From assembly GCF_013409865.1 (NCBI RefSeq), contig NZ_JACCBM010000001.1, positions 682,001-746,000 of the forward strand: 64,000 bases of DNA, given 5' to 3'. The notes beneath the pieces were generated by a model. The model searched no databases, had not been told where the DNA came from, and saw only the letters and a list, made by a program, of their open reading frames with translations. The stretch comes from Herbiconiux flava (lineage in GTDB: Bacteria > Actinomycetota > Actinomycetes > Actinomycetales > Microbacteriaceae). The position numbers and the translations under genes are program-made. Shown piece by piece: positions 18,215 to 26,764 of this stretch (its first letter is position 1; every line of letters starts with the position of its first letter).

Positions 18215-19669
18215 ATGAGTTCAGCATCCGACGACTGGCAGCGGCCCCGCCCCGGCGCGGCCGGCTACCGGCGCGACGCGATCGCTGCAGCGGCGCTGGC
18301 TGGGGCGACCTTCCTCAGCTGGCTGCTGTTCTCGAGCGCCATGACCGCCCAGTCGCACGCGCCCTGGTGGGGCGGCGCGATCTTCTCGGTGCTCGTCGCG
18401 GGCTCGCTGGCGTTCCGGCGGCGGTGGCCCGAGATTGTGGCGCTCGTGGTCGCCGTCACCTTCGTGGTGGGGCAGTACTCGGGCATCTGGGAGCAGCTGT
18501 TCAACAACATCTGCCTGTTCATCGCGCTGTACACGGTGGGCGCCTGGGGGCGCAACCGAACGCTGGCCACGGCGCTGCGCATCCTGATCAGCGTCGGCAT
18601 GCTGCTCTGGCTGGCCGGCGTGCTGATCTTCCAGGCGCTGAACCCCGACATCGCTCCCGAGGTCTCGCGCGACGGGCCGCTGTCGCAGTTCGCCGCGATC
18701 GGGTTGATCCAGATCGTCACGAACCTGCTGTACTTCGGCGGCGCCTACGTCTTCGGCAACGCCGCCTGGGCCTCGGCCCGGCAGCGCGAGGCCCTCGAAC
18801 AGCGCACCCTCGAGCTCGAGCGTGAGCGCGAGGTCAGCAGCCGCCAGGCGGTCGAGCTCGAGCGCTCGCGCATCGCCCGCGAGCTGCACGACGTCGTGGC
18901 GCACCACGTCTCGGTGATGGGGCTGCAGGCGGGGGCCGCGCGCCGCGTGCTCGAACGCGGCCCGGCGGGTGCCGCCGTCGACCCTAGGGCGGTGCAGGCG
19001 CTGTCGGTGATCGAGGAGAACGGCCGTGAGGCGGTCGACGAACTGCAGCGGATGCTCGGTGCCCTCCGCGAGCGCGGCGACGACCCCTCGACCACCGCCT
19101 CCACCCGCGGCATCGCGCAGCTCGACGAGCTCGTCGACGAGGCCCGCGCGGCGGGGCTGCCCGTGACCTTCTCCACCGTCGGAGCCGAGCGACCCGTGCC
19201 CACGGCCATCGGTCTCACCGTCTACCGCCTGGCTCAGGAGTCGCTCACCAACGTGCGGAAGCACGCCGGCCCCCGCGCCACGGCCGACGTGCGCCTGCGG
19301 TTCCTGGCCGACGCGGTCGAGCTGGAGGTCAGCGACACGGGAGCCGGTGCCGGGGCGTCGTCGCCGGGCGGGCCCGCCGGAGGCACAGGGGGTGCCCACC
19401 TCGGTCAGATCGGCATGCGCGAGCGCGTGGCAGCCGCCGGTGGTGAGCTCGAGCTCGGCCCGAAGCCCCGCGGCGGCTACCGGGTGCGCGCCCGTCTGCC
19501 GCTCAGCCCCAGCGCGCCCGGCCCTGCCGCCGGCACCGAGGCCCGCGCCGGCTCCGAGGCCCCCGCCGGCTTCGAGGCCCCCGCCGGAACCGGCGCCACC
19601 GCGGGCACCGGCGCCCCTGCGGGCACCGGCGCCACCGCCGGTGCCGACACGCCGAAGGAGACCGCATGA
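18215..19669 (+). CDS. NarL-type sensor histidine kinase
   Basis: 484 residues. Five or so membrane segments in the first ~180 residues, a coiled-coil linker (ALEQRTLELEREREVSSRQ), a HisKA_3 box RIARELHDVVAHHVSVM with phospho-acceptor H225, and an HATPase domain with QESLTNVRKHAG (N box) and GQIGMRERV. The G-box region is interrupted by a Gly/Ser/Pro loop, DTGAGAGASSPGGPAGGTGG. The last ~45 residues are a low-complexity tail of near-repeats of AxAGTGAP type, a probable disordered linker. Start ATG six bases after TAGCGT. Coupled by ATGA overlap to its response regulator. The signal is unknown. Confidence 0.93.
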   Translation: MSSASDDWQRPRPGAAGYRRDAIAAAALAGATFLSWLLFSSAMTAQSHAPWWGGAIFSVLVAGSLAFRRRWPEIVALVVAVTFVVGQYSGIWEQLFNNICLFIALYTVGAWGRNRTLATALRILISVGMLLWLAGVLIFQALNPDIAPEVSRDGPLSQFAAIGLIQIVTNLLYFGGAYVFGNAAWASARQREALEQRTLELEREREVSSRQAVELERSRIARELHDVVAHHVSVMGLQAGAARRVLERGPAGAAVDPRAVQALSVIEENGREAVDELQRMLGALRERGDDPSTTASTRGIAQLDELVDEARAAGLPVTFSTVGAERPVPTAIGLTVYRLAQESLTNVRKHAGPRATADVRLRFLADAVELEVSDTGAGAGASSPGGPAGGTGGAHLGQIGMRERVAAAGGELELGPKPRGGYRVRARLPLSPSAPGPAAGTEARAGSEAPAGFEAPAGTGATAGTGAPAGTGATAGADTPKETA

Positions 19670-20415
19670 CCACCCCGATCCGCGTGCTGCTCGCCGACGA
19701 CCAGGATCTGGTGCGCGTCGGCCTCCGCATCATCCTCGAGTCCGAGGACGGCATCGAGGTCGTCGGCGAGGCCCGCAACGGCCGCGAGGCCGTGGCCCTC
19801 GGCCTCGAGCTCGCCCCCGACGTCATCTGCATGGACGTGCAGATGCCCGAGCTGGACGGGTTGGAGGCCACGAGGCAGCTGATCGCCCACGGCACGGCGG
19901 CAGGCATCCTGATCCTCACCACCTTCGACCGCGACGACTACCTGTTCGCCGCCCTCGAGGCCGGTGCCAGCGGGTTCGTGCTGAAGAACTCCTCGCCCGA
20001 GAGCCTCGTCGACGCGGTGCAGGTGGTGGCGCGCGGCGACGCCCTCCTCTCGCCTGACGTCACCCGCCGCGTGATCGAGAGCTTCGCCCGCCGCCGCGGA
20101 GCGCCCACGCCCGCGCCGGCGGGCGCCGGACACGCAGCACGCACCGGAGAGACAAAGCCCGCCGAAGAAACAGCGACCACGCCGACCCTCACTCCCGCCC
20201 CCGAGCTCGACGCCCTCACCGACCGCGAGCGCGAGGTGCTCGGCCTCCTCGCCGCCGGCCGCTCGAACGCCGAGATCGCCCGCGAGCTCTACCTCGGCGA
20301 GGCCACCGTGAAGACCCACGTCTCCAAGATCCTGCAGAAGCTGGGCCTCCGCGACCGCATCCAGGCCGTCGTCTTCGCCTACGAGACGGGGGTCGCGGTA
20401 CCCGGCCGGCCCTGA
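19666..20415 (+). CDS. NarL/LuxR family response regulator
   Basis: 249 residues. Receiver domain: acidic pair D11-D12, phosphorylation site D57 in VICMDVQMPELDG, conserved T in ILILTTFDRDDY and K in FVLKNSSPESL. A Pro/Ala/Thr-rich linker of about 35 residues (unusually long for the family) separates it from a LuxR-type HTH, LTDREREVLGLLAAGRSNAEIARELYLGEATVKTHVSKILQKLGLRDR. Cotranscribed with and overlapping the kinase gene by 4 bp. Targets unknown; the downstream MFS gene and NatAB-like exporter are the nearest candidates in the same direction. Confidence 0.95.
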   Translation: MTTPIRVLLADDQDLVRVGLRIILESEDGIEVVGEARNGREAVALGLELAPDVICMDVQMPELDGLEATRQLIAHGTAAGILILTTFDRDDYLFAALEAGASGFVLKNSSPESLVDAVQVVARGDALLSPDVTRRVIESFARRRGAPTPAPAGAGHAARTGETKPAEETATTPTLTPAPELDALTDREREVLGLLAAGRSNAEIARELYLGEATVKTHVSKILQKLGLRDRIQAVVFAYETGVAVPGRP

Positions 20416-20426
20416 CAACAGCGGCG

Positions 20427-20522
20427 CAGAACGGAAAACAGTGCGCAAACTGCAACTCCGGCGTACGTTCTGTCTCGCCGCCGGCGTCGCTCGCATCCGC
20501 ATCCGCATCCGCCCGCAGAACG
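20427..20522. promoter_or_regulatory. Three CAGAACG heptamers upstream of an MFS gene
   Basis: CAGAACG at 20427-20433, its complement CGTTCTG at 20466-20472, and CAGAACG again at 20516-20522, in a 129-bp intergenic region of otherwise low organisation. They could be sites for a regulator such as the NarL-type protein encoded just upstream. A GCATCC triplet repeat lies between the second and third. Confidence 0.35.
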
Positions 20523-20544
20523 TCCGGCCTGACGGAGGTGAACT

Positions 20545-22059
20545 GTGGCTGCGAAGACAGATGCTGCGGGAGGAACGCCCGCATCGAAGGCCGTGAGGAG
20601 CCTGGTCCCGGCCAGGATGGACCGCCTGCCCTGGACGAGGTTCCACTGGATGGTCGTGTTCGGCCTGGGGGTCTCGTGGATCCTCGACGGCCTCGAGATC
20701 CAGATCATCGCCTCGAACGGCTTCCAGGAGACGCTCGGCATGGACTCCTCGCAGGTGGGCCTGGCCGGCACCATCTACCTCGTGGGCCAGGTGGTCGGAG
20801 CGCTCGTGTTCGGGCGATTGAGTGACAAATGGGGCCGCAAGAAGCTCTTCATCATCACCCTCGCGATCTACCTCGTCGGATCGGCGCTCGCCGGCCTGAG
20901 CCCGAACATGGAGTTCCTGTTCGCGATGCGCTTCGTCGCCGGTCTCGGCATCGGCGGCGAGTACGCGGCGATCAACTCGGCGATCGACGAGCTCATCCCG
21001 AGCCACTACCGCGGCCGCGTCGACATCGCGATCAACGGCACCTACTGGGGCGGTGCCGCCCTCGGTTCGGTGGCCAACCTGTTCTTCCTGAACCCCGACA
21101 ACTTCGCCGAGAACATCGGCTGGCGGCTGGCGTTCTTCATCGGCCCGGTGGTCGGTCTGATCATGATCTACATGCGCCGGCACATCCCCGAGAGCCCGCG
21201 CTGGCTGATGACCCACGGCAAGGAGGACGTCGCCGAGAAGACCGTCGACGACATCGAGGCCCAGGTCGAGAAGTCGACGGGCAAGAAGCTCGACCCGGTG
21301 CCCGAGGACCAGTCCATCGAGGTCACGCCGCTCGACCGCATCCCGTTCAAGAAGATCGCCAGCGTGCTCATCCGCGACTACCCGAACCGCACGGTCGTGG
21401 GCCTGACCATGATGATCACGCAGTCGTTCCTCTACAACGCGATCTTCTTCACCTACGCCCTGGCGCTGCAGAACTTCTACGGCGTCGAGAACGACGCGGT
21501 GCAGTACTTCTTCTTCCCGTTCGCCATCGGCAACCTGCTCGGCCCGCTCGTGCTCGGGCACCTGTTCGACACCTGGGGCCGGCGCAAGATGATCCTGCTC
21601 ACCTACGGGCTGGCCGGCATCATCCTGACGATCTCGGGTTTCCTGTTCCAGGCCGACGTGCTGAACGCCACCACGCAGACGATCTTCTGGTGCGTGTCGT
21701 TCTTCTTCGCCAGTGCCGGAGCCTCGTCGGCCTACCTGACCGTCAGCGAGCTGTTCCCGCTCGAGATGCGCTCGCAGGTGATCTCGTACTTCTTCTCGAT
21801 CGGCCAGATCGTCGGCGCCGTCGCCCCCGTGCTCTTCGGCACCCTGATCGGTGACGGCTCCGACCGCGGCCCCATCTCGATCGGCTACATCGGAGCCGGC
21901 ATCGTGATGATCGCCGGCGGCATCGTGGCCTTCGTCTTCGGGGTGAACGCCGAACGCAAACCGCTCGAGGCGATCACGAGTCCGCTCTCCGCCGTCAACC
22001 CCGGCAAGGTGAAGGTCGAGGGCGAGCGCACGACCCGCGAGCGCGCCGCCCGAAAGTAG
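20545..22059 (+). CDS. MFS transporter, metabolite:proton symporter type
   Basis: 504 residues from GTG 20545 (GGAGGTG four bases upstream). Twelve predicted helices. LGVSWILDGLEIQIIAS opens helix 1; GRLSDKWGRKKLF is the MFS loop 2-3 motif, RFVAGLGIGGEYAAINSAIDELIPSHYRGR is helix 4 and its following loop as in AAHS/sugar-porter relatives, and GHLFDTWGRRKMI the repeat of the loop motif in the second half. A 60-residue charged central loop (KEDVAEKTVDDIEAQVEK) is long. Substrate unknown; aromatic acids or sugars are typical for related groups. Confidence 0.88.
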   Translation: MAAKTDAAGGTPASKAVRSLVPARMDRLPWTRFHWMVVFGLGVSWILDGLEIQIIASNGFQETLGMDSSQVGLAGTIYLVGQVVGALVFGRLSDKWGRKKLFIITLAIYLVGSALAGLSPNMEFLFAMRFVAGLGIGGEYAAINSAIDELIPSHYRGRVDIAINGTYWGGAALGSVANLFFLNPDNFAENIGWRLAFFIGPVVGLIMIYMRRHIPESPRWLMTHGKEDVAEKTVDDIEAQVEKSTGKKLDPVPEDQSIEVTPLDRIPFKKIASVLIRDYPNRTVVGLTMMITQSFLYNAIFFTYALALQNFYGVENDAVQYFFFPFAIGNLLGPLVLGHLFDTWGRRKMILLTYGLAGIILTISGFLFQADVLNATTQTIFWCVSFFFASAGASSAYLTVSELFPLEMRSQVISYFFSIGQIVGAVAPVLFGTLIGDGSDRGPISIGYIGAGIVMIAGGIVAFVFGVNAERKPLEAITSPLSAVNPGKVKVEGERTTRERAARK

Positions 22060-22072
22060 CGCGCGACGACAC

Positions 22073-22109
22073 GAGGGCGGGGTGGGTTCAGGATGCCCGC
22101 CCCGCCCTC
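22073..22109 (+). terminator. Terminator after MFS gene
   Basis: GAGGGCGGGG (22073-22082) and CCCCGCCCTC (22100-22109) form a perfect 10-bp stem 13 bp after the stop codon. No U-run follows. Confidence 0.75.
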
Positions 22110-22226
22110 CGCCGTGCGGCGGACCCCTCCGCGCCGAGACCCGTCTCGCGGCTGATCCGCCGCCGCGCATCCGCTCGTTAGCGTGAGAGCAGCGCGGCAC
22201 CTCGCGGCGCGGGAGCGGAGGGCAGC

Positions 22227-23123
22227 ATGCTCGAGATCGAGAACGTGAGCCGGTCGTTCGGCCAGAACCGTGTGCTCGACGGCGTGAGCTTCACGGTCGG
22301 CGACGGGCGCATGACCGGCTTCGTCGGCGGCAACGGAGCCGGCAAGACCACGACGATGCGCATCATCCTCGGGGTGCTCGCGAGCGACACGGGCACCATC
22401 ACCCTCGACGGCACGCGGCTCACGCCCGCCGATCGCGCCCTGTTCGGCTACATGCCCGAGGAGCGCGGCCTCTACCCCAAGATGAAGGTCGCCGAGCAGA
22501 TCGTGTACCTCGGAAGGCTGCACGGCATGACATCCGCCGCGGCCGCCGCCAGCACCGCCGACCTGCTCGACCGCCTCGGCCTCGGCGACCGCGCGAACGC
22601 CACCGTCGAGAGCCTCTCGCTCGGCAACCAGCAGCGCGCCCAGATCGCCGCCGCCCTCGTGCACGACCCCAGCGTGCTCGTGCTCGACGAGCCCTTCTCG
22701 GGCCTCGACCCGATGGCCGTCGAGACCGTGCAGACCGTGCTCACCGAGCACGCGGCGACCGGGGTGCCCGTGCTGTTCTCCTCGCACCAGCTCGACATCG
22801 TGGAGCGCATCTGCGACGACCTCGTGGTGATCGCGAACGGCACCATCCGCGCGCAGGGTTCTCGGGAGGAGCTGCGGTCGCAGCACTCCGAGGCCCGCTA
22901 CGAGATCGACCTGACGCACGACGCCGGCTGGGTGCGCGAGATGCCGGGCGTGCGCGTGGTCGAGCTCGACGGCGACTACGCCGTGTTCGAGGTCGAGCGC
23001 GGGGGGCAGGGCCAGGATGCGGCCCAGGCCGTGCTGCGGCGCGCCCTCGAGACCGGCCCGGTGCGCCGCTTCGCCCCCGTTCTGCCCACCCTGTCCCAGA
23101 TCTTCAAGGAGGTCGTGCGATGA
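22227..23123 (+). CDS. ABC transporter ATP-binding protein (NatA-like)
   Basis: 298 residues. Walker A GGNGAGKTT (about residues 34-42), Q-loop region YMPEERGLYPKMKV, signature LSLGNQQRAQ, Walker B VLVLDEPFSGLDP, and H-loop FSSHQLDIVERICDD. The C-terminal ~85-residue extension (RYEIDLTHDAGWVREMPGV) is the DUF4162-like domain typical of NatA/YhaQ drug or sodium exporters. Coupled by a 4-bp overlap with the permease gene. A TAGCGT lies at 22179-22184, about 40 bp upstream of the start, with GGAGGGC as ribosome site. Confidence 0.94.
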   Translation: MLEIENVSRSFGQNRVLDGVSFTVGDGRMTGFVGGNGAGKTTTMRIILGVLASDTGTITLDGTRLTPADRALFGYMPEERGLYPKMKVAEQIVYLGRLHGMTSAAAAASTADLLDRLGLGDRANATVESLSLGNQQRAQIAAALVHDPSVLVLDEPFSGLDPMAVETVQTVLTEHAATGVPVLFSSHQLDIVERICDDLVVIANGTIRAQGSREELRSQHSEARYEIDLTHDAGWVREMPGVRVVELDGDYAVFEVERGGQGQDAAQAVLRRALETGPVRRFAPVLPTLSQIFKEVVR

Positions 23124-24316
23124 GCGCCGACGCCCGCACCGCTCGCCCCGCCCGCACCTCGCGCCCCACCCGCCCCGCCGCCCTCTCGGCCGTGCAGGGC
23201 ACCCGCCTCGTCGCCGCCCGCGAGATCTCGATGCGGCTGCGCAGCAAGGCGTTCCTGATCTCCACGGGCATCCTGCTCGTCGTCGTGCTCGGCTCGATCG
23301 TCGCGAGCGGCATCTTCGCAGCGAACGCCGGAGCGCCGAAGGTCGCCGTCGTGCCACAGACCGCCCCACTCGTGTCCGGCCTCGACGACCGCCTCGACAT
23401 CACCCAGGCCGCCACGGTCGCGGATGCCGAGCAGCTCGTGCGCGACGGCGACGTCGAGGCGGCGATCGTGCTGCCCGGCACGGTCGAGGGAGCGACCCCG
23501 GCGCCCACGGCGACCGGCACCACCGGCACGCCCGGAGGCCCCGAGGCCGCCTACGAGGTGCTCGCCCTGAGCGACACCCCCACCAGCGTGGTCTCGCTGC
23601 TCAGCCTCGCACCCCCCGTGCAGCTCCTCGAACCGGGCGATTCCGACGGCTTCCTCGCCTACGTCGTCGGCATCGCGTTCGGCATCGTGTTCTTCATGGC
23701 CGCCGTCACCTTCGGCTCGACGATCGCGCAGAGCGTCGTCGAGGAGAAGCAGACCCGGGTCGTCGAGATCCTGCTCTCGACGATCAACGCCCGCGAACTG
23801 CTGGCCGGCAAGGTGATCGGCAACAGCGTGCTCGCCTTCGGCCAGACCGCCCTGATCGGTCTCGCGGCCGTGCTCGGACTCGCGATAACCGGCCAGTCGG
23901 GGCTGCTCGGCCTCCTCGGCCCCGCGATCGCGTGGTTCGTGGTTTTCTTCGTCTTCGGCTTCGTGCTGATCGCCGCGATGTACTCGGCGAGCGCCGCGCT
24001 CGTCTCCCGCCAGGAGGACGTCGGTTCGGTCACCTCGCCCGTCACCACTCTGGTGATGCTGCCGTACTTCCTCGTCATCTTCTTCAACTCGAACGAGGCG
24101 GTCATGGCCGTGATGTCGTACGTGCCCTTCTCGGCACCGATCGGCATGCCGCTGCGGCTGTTCCTCGGCGACGCCGAGTGGTGGGAGCCGCTCGTCTCGC
24201 TCGTCATCCTGCTGGCCACCACCGCGGTCGTCGTGGTGATCGGCTCGCGCATCTACGCGAACTCGCTGCTCCGCACGGGCCCCCGCGTGAAGCTCGCCGA
24301 CGCCCTCAAGGGCTGA
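23120..24316 (+). CDS. ABC-2 type permease (NatB-like)
   Basis: 398 residues, partner of the preceding ATPase. One N-terminal membrane helix (residues ~40-70) is followed by an extracytoplasmic domain of about 110 residues and then six helices from about residue 175 onward, including VEEKQTRVVEILLSTINARELLAGKVIGN, the conserved ABC-2 coupling segment of NatB/YhaP proteins. The pair likely exports Na+, a peptide or a drug; substrate not readable. Its last 11 bp overlap the 3' end of the convergent epimerase gene. Confidence 0.9.
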   Translation: MSADARTARPARTSRPTRPAALSAVQGTRLVAAREISMRLRSKAFLISTGILLVVVLGSIVASGIFAANAGAPKVAVVPQTAPLVSGLDDRLDITQAATVADAEQLVRDGDVEAAIVLPGTVEGATPAPTATGTTGTPGGPEAAYEVLALSDTPTSVVSLLSLAPPVQLLEPGDSDGFLAYVVGIAFGIVFFMAAVTFGSTIAQSVVEEKQTRVVEILLSTINARELLAGKVIGNSVLAFGQTALIGLAAVLGLAITGQSGLLGLLGPAIAWFVVFFVFGFVLIAAMYSASAALVSRQEDVGSVTSPVTTLVMLPYFLVIFFNSNEAVMAVMSYVPFSAPIGMPLRLFLGDAEWWEPLVSLVILLATTAVVVVIGSRIYANSLLRTGPRVKLADALKG

Positions 24317-25322
24317 CGCCGGGGCCGGTGGGCGGCGACGCCAGGCGCGCCTCCCGCGCCTCCACCGCCGCCAGCACCAGCTCCTCCTCGCCGAGGAGCG
24401 GAGCGAAGCCCAGCAGCTCGCGCGCCCGGGCGTTCGAGGTGCGGTAGCTCGGAGCGCTGACGGGGAGCGTCACGTCGACGGTGCGCAGGCCCGCCGCCAC
24501 CGCCAGGCGCCGGGCGAACGCGCCGAGGTCGGTCGGCGCATCCGGACCGAGCCCGATCACCTCGTGCCCCGTCGTCGACGCTTCAAGCGCCAGCACCACC
24601 CCGCGGGCGAGGTCGGCCGTGGCCAGGATGCCCATCTGCACCGGCTCGCCGTCGGCGCGCGAAGCCACCAGGAGCGTGGAGTCGTCACCGGCGAACGGCT
24701 CGAGCGCATCGGCGACCTCGTGATGACCGGCTGCGCGCTCCCTCGTGAGGCGCCGGCTGGCGAAGAACCGCGGGCCCGAGAAGAACGAGTCGGGGTCGAG
24801 CAGCTCCGCCGGATCCTGCGTGTGCGAGAACCGCAGCACCACCGTCGCCCAGCCGCTCGCCCGGCCAGCGAAAGCGGTGATCTCCTCGGCCAGCACCTTG
24901 CTCAAGCCGTACCAGGTGGTGGGGCGCCGCGGATGGTGCTCGTCGAGGGGCTGATACACCGGCGCGTTCTCGGGATACACCTCCCCGGTGCTGGCGAGCA
25001 CGAATCGGCGGACGGACGACCGGTCCAGCGCCCGGACGAGACGCTGCGTCGCGGTCGCGTTCGCGTCGTACACGCGCGACGCGTCCTCCGGTCGCCATGA
25101 CATGAACGCCCCGAGATGGGCGACCGCCTCGAGGCCGGCCAGACGCGGATCCTGCGGGGGCAGCTCGGCGAGGTCGCCGACTAGGTAGTCGACCCCGGGC
25201 ACGGGGGTCGCGGGTGCCACGAGGTCGAGGCCGAGCACGTGATGCCCGCGTTCGACGAGCAGCGCAGCCACAGCCCGTCCGACACGACCCGAGGCCCCCG
25301 TCACGGCGATCCTGCTCATCAT
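24306..25322 (-). CDS. NAD-dependent epimerase/dehydratase
   Basis: 338 residues, extended SDR. N-terminal MMSRIAVTGASGRVGRAVAALL (Rossmann TGASGRVG), LEAVAHLGAF, active site STGEVYPE and YGLSKVLAEE (Tyr-x-x-x-Lys). Such enzymes act on nucleotide sugars or on sugar acids (for example uronate or aldonate dehydrogenases). Start ATG 25322 overlaps the stop of the MHS transporter gene (ATGATGA), so the two are translationally coupled and probably handle the same compound. Belongs to the 24.3-29.8 kb catabolic locus. Confidence 0.88.
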   Translation of the reverse strand: MMSRIAVTGASGRVGRAVAALLVERGHHVLGLDLVAPATPVPGVDYLVGDLAELPPQDPRLAGLEAVAHLGAFMSWRPEDASRVYDANATATQRLVRALDRSSVRRFVLASTGEVYPENAPVYQPLDEHHPRRPTTWYGLSKVLAEEITAFAGRASGWATVVLRFSHTQDPAELLDPDSFFSGPRFFASRRLTRERAAGHHEVADALEPFAGDDSTLLVASRADGEPVQMGILATADLARGVVLALEASTTGHEVIGLGPDAPTDLGAFARRLAVAAGLRTVDVTLPVSAPSYRTSNARARELLGFAPLLGEEELVLAAVEAREARLASPPTGPGVSP

Positions 25323-26653
25323 GCCTCCGATCGCAGCGGCAGCTTCGCGGTCTCCCGGGCGCGAAGCACCACCACGAGGCTGATGGCCGCAGCCGCCATC
25401 ACGTAGAAGGCGGGCGCGAACGAGTTGCCGGTCGCGCCGATCAGGAAGGTGGCGAGCAGGGGCGTGATGCCGCCGAACACCGCCACCGAGAGGTTGTAGG
25501 CGATCGCCATCGAGCCGTAGCGGATGTTCGTGGGGAACAATTCGGCCATGGCCGCGCTCGACGCGCCGTCGTAGGCGGCCATGAATATGCCGAGCAGAAT
25601 CATCGCGACCGTCGCTCCGAGGAAGTTGCCCCCGCTCATCAGCATGAGTGCCGGGTAGGTGAGCAGGATGAAGCCCACGCAGCCAGCGATCATCACCGGC
25701 TTCCGGCCGATGCGGTCGCTGAGGAGCCCCATGAACGGCACGAGCACGGCGATCACGAGCAGACCGATCACGGTCGCCGCGTAGCTCAGCGGCTGAGAGA
25801 ACCCGAGGGTGGTCTGCAGGTACGACGGCATGAACGTCTGCAGGATCCAGTGGCCCACCGCCTTGATCACGACGAAGCCCACACAGAACAGCAGCGCGCG
25901 CCACGAGGTGCGCAACGACGTGCGCAGGGGCGACTTGGCCACCTCGCCCTTCTGCTTCACGGCCTGGAACTCCGGGGTGTCCTCGAGTTTCAGCCGCAGG
26001 TAGACCCCGACCAGGCCGAGCGGCAGGGCGAGCAGGAACAGCACACGCCAGCCCCACTCGTTCAATGCGTCGGATCCGAGGGTGGCGGTGAAGAGCAGCA
26101 CGAGCCCCGCCCCCACCACGAACGCGGCGAAGCCGAACACGTCGACGAAGCTCGTCACGAAGCCACGTCGGTTCGAGGGCGCGTACTCGGCGAGCAGAGT
26201 GGTGGCACCCGAGCTCTCGCCGCCGGCGGCGAAGCCCTGCACGAGTCGCACGAGCACCAGCAGGAGCGGCGCCCAGATGCCGATCATGCCGTAGGTCGGC
26301 AGGATGCCCATCACCACGGTCGCTCCCGAGGTGACGAGGATGACCGTCGCCAGAGTGGACTTGCGGCCGACTCGATCTCCGAGCGAGCCCCAGAACAGGC
26401 CCCCCAGCGGGCGCATCACGAAGCCGGCGCCGAACACCGCGAAGGCGGAGAGAAGAGCCGCTTGAGGATCGCCCTGCTGGAAGAAGTTGAGGCTGATCAC
26501 CGTCGCGAGCGTGCCGTAGAGGCCGAAGTCGAACCACTCGACGAAGTGGCCGGTGCCGGCGGCGAGGATGACCTTGCGGACCCGGCGAGCCCGAGAGGCG
26601 TCGTCGAGCGGTGCCGGGTCGGCGACCGCGACCGGGCTTGAGGAATCTGTCAT
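25319..26653 (-). CDS. MHS family MFS transporter
   Basis: 444 residues from ATG 26653, chosen because GGGAGA lies eight bases upstream; an in-frame ATG at 26671 without ribosome site is the alternative. GTGHFVEWFDFGLYGTLATVIS is the metabolite:H+ symporter N-terminus, GGLFWGSLGDRVGRKSTL the loop 2-3 motif, and RLVQGFAAGGESSGATTLLAEYAP the helix 4 region. MHS members import organic acids or osmolytes (shikimate, alpha-ketoglutarate, proline/betaine). Divergent from the FAD oxidoreductase, sharing a promoter with three phased boxes; cotranscribed with the epimerase. Confidence 0.9.
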   Translation of the reverse strand: MTDSSSPVAVADPAPLDDASRARRVRKVILAAGTGHFVEWFDFGLYGTLATVISLNFFQQGDPQAALLSAFAVFGAGFVMRPLGGLFWGSLGDRVGRKSTLATVILVTSGATVVMGILPTYGMIGIWAPLLLVLVRLVQGFAAGGESSGATTLLAEYAPSNRRGFVTSFVDVFGFAAFVVGAGLVLLFTATLGSDALNEWGWRVLFLLALPLGLVGVYLRLKLEDTPEFQAVKQKGEVAKSPLRTSLRTSWRALLFCVGFVVIKAVGHWILQTFMPSYLQTTLGFSQPLSYAATVIGLLVIAVLVPFMGLLSDRIGRKPVMIAGCVGFILLTYPALMLMSGGNFLGATVAMILLGIFMAAYDGASSAAMAELFPTNIRYGSMAIAYNLSVAVFGGITPLLATFLIGATGNSFAPAFYVMAAAAISLVVVLRARETAKLPLRSEA

Positions 26654-26694
26654 GCGTGTCTCCCACGTCATTGTCGGGGTTGGAGCGGCTGATC

Positions 26695-26747
26695 ACCACT
26701 GATTGCGAGCACGTTACCACTGAGCGGTATATAAGCACCACTGGGTG
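26695..26747. promoter_or_regulatory. Three ACCACTG boxes at exact 21-bp spacing in a divergent promoter
   Basis: ACCACTG starts at 26695, 26716 and 26737. Each copy sits in a local dyad: ATCA-N4-TGAT (26692-26703), TACCACT-G-AGCGGTA (26715-26729, one mismatch), CACC-N4-GGTG (26736-26747). The 21-bp phase places the sites on one helix face. A TATATAA tract and TACAGT (26749-26754) may be promoter elements. The IclR protein encoded downstream is the likely ligand-sensing regulator. Confidence 0.75.
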
Positions 26748-26764
26748 ATACAGTCGCTCTCACC

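Noticed and set aside
20490..20512. Chromosome-orienting or uptake signal based on frequent GCATCCG / CGGATGC
   Set aside because: The heptamer is common throughout the window on both strands, inside and outside genes, with no strand bias that I can see; most likely a family-wide codon and composition habit.
19477..22200. 907-codon minus-strand frame opposite the kinase, regulator and MFS genes
   Set aside because: Low-complexity composition (Asp/His/Arg/Glu) typical of antisense of GC-rich genes; no domain recognisable.
24306..26741. Single 811-residue fusion of the epimerase with an upstream segment
   Set aside because: The upstream part is an out-of-frame reading of the MHS transporter; the real epimerase start is ATG 25322, overlapping the transporter stop.
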